Source of the DNA: Isoetes taiwanensis
Lineage: Eukaryota; Streptophyta; Lycopodiopsida; Isoetales; Isoetaceae
Direction: 5' to 3'
DNA: 64,000 nt
Assembly (NCBI GenBank): GCA_021234155.1
Contig: JAJEKV010000081.1
Coordinates: 188,001-252,000, forward strand
Each line of letters begins with the position of its first letter. Within the stretch, counting starts at the first letter, position 1. The position numbers and the translations under genes are program-made. Below the pieces are notes generated by a model. That model was not told the DNA's origin, did no database searches, and saw nothing but the letters and a program-made list of their open reading frames with translations. This document shows positions 60,189 to 64,000 of the stretch, piece after piece.

Positions 60189-60545
60189 GTCCGCGGGCAC
60201 AAATATTCGCGTCATTCGACCCACGTCCTTCAAAGGCAACAATGCATTCATGTAATTGCGAGCTTGTGCGGATGCAAGGGTCCCTCTGTTTTTTACCCTT
60301 CTATGGTGAAGGGCAAATTTTTAACCCTTTTGAATAATATCTCCTAAAAAGGTATGCGGGCACAAATCTTCGCGTCATTCGACCCACGTCCTTCAAAAAG
60401 CAACAATGCATTCATGTAATTGCAAGCTTGTGCAGATGCAATATTTTCGCTTTCGCATAGTTTCAAGGTCCCTCTATTTTTACCCTTCTATGGTGAAGGG
60501 AAAAAATTTTGGTTATCCTTTTGAATAATGTCTCCTAAAAAAACT
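60189..60545 (+). repeat. Tandem duplication, ~165-bp unit, two copies
   Basis: GCGGGCACAAAT then CGCGTCATTCGACCCACGTC starts each copy (60193 and 60357). Each ends ACCCTTCTATGGTGAAGGG and TCCTAAAAA. The second copy has a ~25-bp insertion (ATTTTCGCTTTCGCATAG). Confidence 0.9.
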
Positions 60546-61886
60546 CCCTTATTTGGAAAGGTCATAGGCCTATTTAAGGGTGGGCAACGTTGCAAAGTTG
60601 ATCATTACTAGGAATATCCGTTTGACCTAATTTTTGAACCAATAGAAAGCCCAAGGTTCTTAATAAGGCCAAATACACCAATCGCAGATGGCTAAATAAA
60701 AAGCTTTTTAACATAAGATCCATTGGCCGAGGATTTAATAAATCCTAATTTTCATTTTTAACTTCAAAAAGTTGCATGGCCAACGATACTTGACATTAAG
60801 AGCTTTTTATGGGAGTGCTCATCTGATTTTATGTGATATATGCTTTCAAAAATGCCCATATACACCTAGTGTATACCTTAAAACTATAAGTCTGTTAAGT
60901 TGCATGTTTCTCACAATGACTTCATTGGATCTAGAAGGCCAAGAGCTTTGCAAAAAGGGTATACGAAAGAATCAATACGGTGCTGACTAAGTAGAATCTA
61001 ATCCTGATTTGTAAAACATAAAAAATTAATTATTTAGTGTACGACCATTTTTTAGGTTTTGTTCATCTTTTGAGTTTTATTCTCTTACCCTCCACTCATT
61101 CGCTCCACTTCTGCATCTCCTTCTCCCTAAGATAATTTTCTAGCTTGTGCTAGTTTCTCTTCGCTACTTTGCATCATCCTAGTGCCCATCAGCCCCCATA
61201 CCTAGTAACAGCATGGGTCAAACTATGTATACCACCATTCAAGTTTGCAATAATGTGGATTATGAAACTGCCAAACATTAGTTTGAGGCTTGACTAAAAC
61301 ACCTAGGTGACCAAATTCACACTTGGAGAGATAGGGCGGCATATCTATGCCAAAGGGCATATCTTGTTGATATTCAAGAATGACACCATAATAAAATTCG
61401 TTCCACCTCTGGAAAGGACTCAGCAGTGGGCAAGTATGTCAACACCAACTCCATTAAATTATTGGAGGGCTTAAATAACATCGAGCTCATCAAGAGATCA
61501 ATGTCTGATATTGCAAATGGGTACTATTATAGGAGAGATAAGACCTTTCAATTCCGCAAGAGCAGAAACTATCTTTCTCATTACAGATGAGGTTTTGCAA
61601 GACTTCGCCATTGATGAAAACGATTCGACAGCCCTTATACCATTGTTTCTCAAAAAGATTTTCAGAAATGACCTATAAATTCATTTAAAGGACTGGTAAA
61701 TATTATTGTTCATAGAGTTAAAAAAATGCTCACATTCTTCTCCGTTCTCCATCCGCTTTTACTAGACATTTATTTACTTATAGATCTTACACTAATGCTC
61801 CGTTTATCACGGATAATCCGACCAAATCGCCTAATAACATCTTCTTATTAATGTTCCATTTCTCTTTAAACCAAACCACCTATATT
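60546..61886. other. Anonymous sequence
   Basis: No recognised gene. A frame near 61440-61580 reads LLEGLNNIELIKRSMSDIAN, which I cannot place. Confidence 0.4.
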
Positions 61887-64000
61887 GTTTTTTTTTTGAA
61901 GAATATAGGAATATATTAAACCACTAGAATGTGATCAAGTACAATGATAAGTGTGGTGCTAAGAAATGAAGTGCCCATCATGATTCACAATCTGTAGGAA
62001 TGTCGACCAAATTTCCCGCTTAACTGTGCCAGACAAGCTTGAGACTTGGTAAGCCTGCCACAACTTATGCCTCAAGATCGGAACCAACCGAAAAGGGCTA
62101 AGCTAATCGCGATTCGAAGACCTTCGCTCTCCGGTCTTTTCCAAATCAACCACGAAGCCAAGCTCGCATAAATGGAACGCCGTTGTTTGGCCACCGACCA
62201 ACTGCTAGGAAAGACTCCCATGAGAAGCTTCGGTACACGGTGAAGACCCAAAGAGGGCTCTCACCCGGGACCAAGCTGCCCCTACCGCGTGCATGGGACA
62301 AAGCAAAGGTGCTCAATGGTCTCGGGGCCTCCCACATAGAGGGCATGTTTCCGCCACCGAGGCTTGAACACGTGGCTTTCGGACATTCACCCCGAGGCTA
62401 CTGATTGCAAGATCCGCCATAGAAGGGTAATGGATTTTAGGAGGAGGCAATGTATTCCACGCCCACTTCCACATGGCGGGCCACTTACTCCCCGGAAGCT
62501 TAAGTGACCACTTATCGAAGGCGGCAATGTGTCTGCCGCTAGAAGCCCATGTCGATGCTACAAACCGAGATGCATCAAGTCCACTATGCGACTTCCAAAC
62601 GCGATTGACTTGAGAAGACAAGCGCAATGGAATAGCATTCGCAATTCGCCCAAGTCCGAATGTCCCAAAGCCGGAAGGCCAAATCGATCCCTAAAAACTC
62701 CCACGGCCAGATGACCCTCCCAATACCTAAAATCACGGATGGATGTTATCCCCGCAAAGCAATCCATCTGGTGAGTACTGGGTGTAGGGAAGAGGCCAAG
62801 GGAGATGCGAGAATCCAAGGGTACCCAAAGAAAGGGCGATGAGGCTACCATACACCCGCTAGGGTCCAATGAAAAGAGAACCTTGACCACCTTCCGGGCC
62901 TTGAGGAGACCTTTAAGAAAAGGCGAAGCATGAGGGAATGGCCGCAAATCCTCAAACAGAGCCCACGCAACCGAGGCGGAATTGGCGGCTTCCTAAACAC
63001 AATAGAGCGTGAGCGACCGCGGCTAACAGAGCTAATCACGGGATTGTTGCTCCCGCAACAACCGCCAGATGAATTTCGACACGAGAACCTTCGTGTGCAA
63101 GGACATATCAAGCATACCTAAGCCCCCGCCTTTTACGGGGCGCACACACTTCCACCATGCCACCTTTCTTTGTAGCCCCCTCCTCATTTCCTCCCCCAAA
63201 CAAAATTGCGAATGGTGTCATCCAACTCCTTAACCACACTTTCTCGGCGCTAAGTATGCAGAGGGTGCGTAAACATGAGTGCTACTGAGAGCACCGACTT
63301 GGCTATCGAATCCTACCAGCCATGGTGAGTTTACTCCCCCCTCCACCGATTCAGATCTTTCGCTTAAGATTCTCGTAATGTCTCACCAAATTGCCCTAGC
63401 ATTAATGTCCAAGCCAAATGGTATGCCTAACAGGTTTGGCGTGTACCGTGGTGCGATTGTAAGAGCCGGTGGAACCGACTCAACCACGGGGAGGAGGTTC
63501 CTCCGGTACCCACATGGTAGAGCACCGACCCGGTTAAGCAAGCACCGAAGCTAAAGAAAAGGCATCCAAAATATTCTTTGGTGCGCCTGGAGATTGAACT
63601 CATCTGCATGAAGAAAGAGGAATGTATCATCCGCCAAATTGATTGCAAACTGTTTGCGACCCATCATCCATGCGAGACCTTGCACCACATTGTCGAGAAT
63701 CGCCACCGAAAAAGTCTGCGAGAGAGCTTACGCCACTATAGTGAGCAGGAAGGGGCCAACGGACATCCCCCCCAATGCCTCTACCACGAGAAGATTGAAG
63801 AGGTCTCACCCCGACACCACACCGCCGCCCTAGCGCATTACCGCAGCTTTTCATAACCGTTTTCGAAACTAGGTCCGCACCCAAAGGCTCGCAGATCATA
63901 TTCGCCAAGAAGCGCGCCTAACACCGCCATAAGCCTTGGCAAAATCCATTTTAAGAAAAACAAGAGGCTGCCTCATCCTACGAGCCCAATGCACTCCCTC
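61887..64000 (-). mobile_element. L1-type LINE remnant running off the window
   Basis: Reading the minus strand from the window end: HWARRMRQPLVFLKMDFAKA with AYGGV (the plant L1 phrase xFLKLDFxKAYDxV), then after frameshifts GGCPLAPS (RQGCPLAP box, ~63760) and NLADDTFLFLHADE (the ADD catalytic box, ~63630). Further left comes a zf-RVT-like end with WAWNTLPPPKIHYPS and CPLCGRPRDH (62627-62313). A T-rich run at 61889-61899 is the likely poly(A) tail. Many stops and frameshifts; inactive. Unlike the other LINE family here, the tail is poly(A), not a pentanucleotide. Confidence 0.85.

Noticed and set aside
1-64000. CRISPR arrays, bacterial operons, rRNA genes or organellar genes
   Set aside because: No spacer-type repeats, no ribosomal RNA signatures and no plastid or mitochondrial genes are visible. 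The minisatellites have no unique spacers.

Overview
The window reads as nuclear DNA of a land plant with a large, repeat-rich genome. Evidence: intron-split fragments of plant gene families (DP/E2F factor, PLS-type pentatricopeptide protein, CYP704/CYP86-clan P450, CLC chloride channel, lysine/histidine-type amino-acid transporter, ABCB transporter), a CACTA transposase with TNP2 and DUF4218 domains, an LTR element with an initiator-Met-tRNA primer site, two LINE lineages, and many inverted-repeat elements and minisatellites. I cannot fix the species; a gymnosperm or another large-genome vascular plant would fit. I see no organellar or bacterial genes, and no gene that is clearly complete and intact.

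Layout. 1-1.3 kb: exons of a DP/E2F-like transcription factor whose 5' end lies outside the window. 2.2-3.8 kb: five tandem ~330-bp units with a tRNA-like head. 4.1-5.1 kb: a hairpin and a small TIR element. 5.75-6.4 kb: a 5'-truncated LINE ending in a pentanucleotide tail, abutting a 1.9-kb foldback-like element (6.4-8.3 kb). 9.0-10.1 kb: an LTR whose own ends are a 166-bp inverted repeat, then primer-binding site and leader. 10.9-24.5 kb: mostly anonymous sequence with dispersed repeats, local tandem duplications and a CACTA end. 24.5-30.3 kb: a 19-bp minisatellite in four blocks, one inverted, interleaved with an ~810-bp unit that is also present in both orientations. 30.5-31.1 kb: a 157-bp satellite.

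31.3-48.6 kb is a tandem duplication. Each copy carries fragments of a PPR gene, a P450, an amino-acid transporter, a CLC channel and an unrecognised gene. Copy 1 (31298-38921) is interrupted by ~2.6 kb and copy 2 (38922-48622) by ~4.4 kb of repeats, the latter including a minus-strand LINE. 49.4-53.0 kb: a decayed CACTA transposase. 54.3-59.0 kb: a ~770-bp tandem repeat split by an insertion carrying an ABCB pseudogene. 61.9-64.0 kb: an L1-type LINE running off the window.

These genes do not form a pathway. The region looks like a graveyard in which gene fragments, transposons and satellites were duplicated and inserted into one another. The nesting lets the order of several events be read from the sequence.
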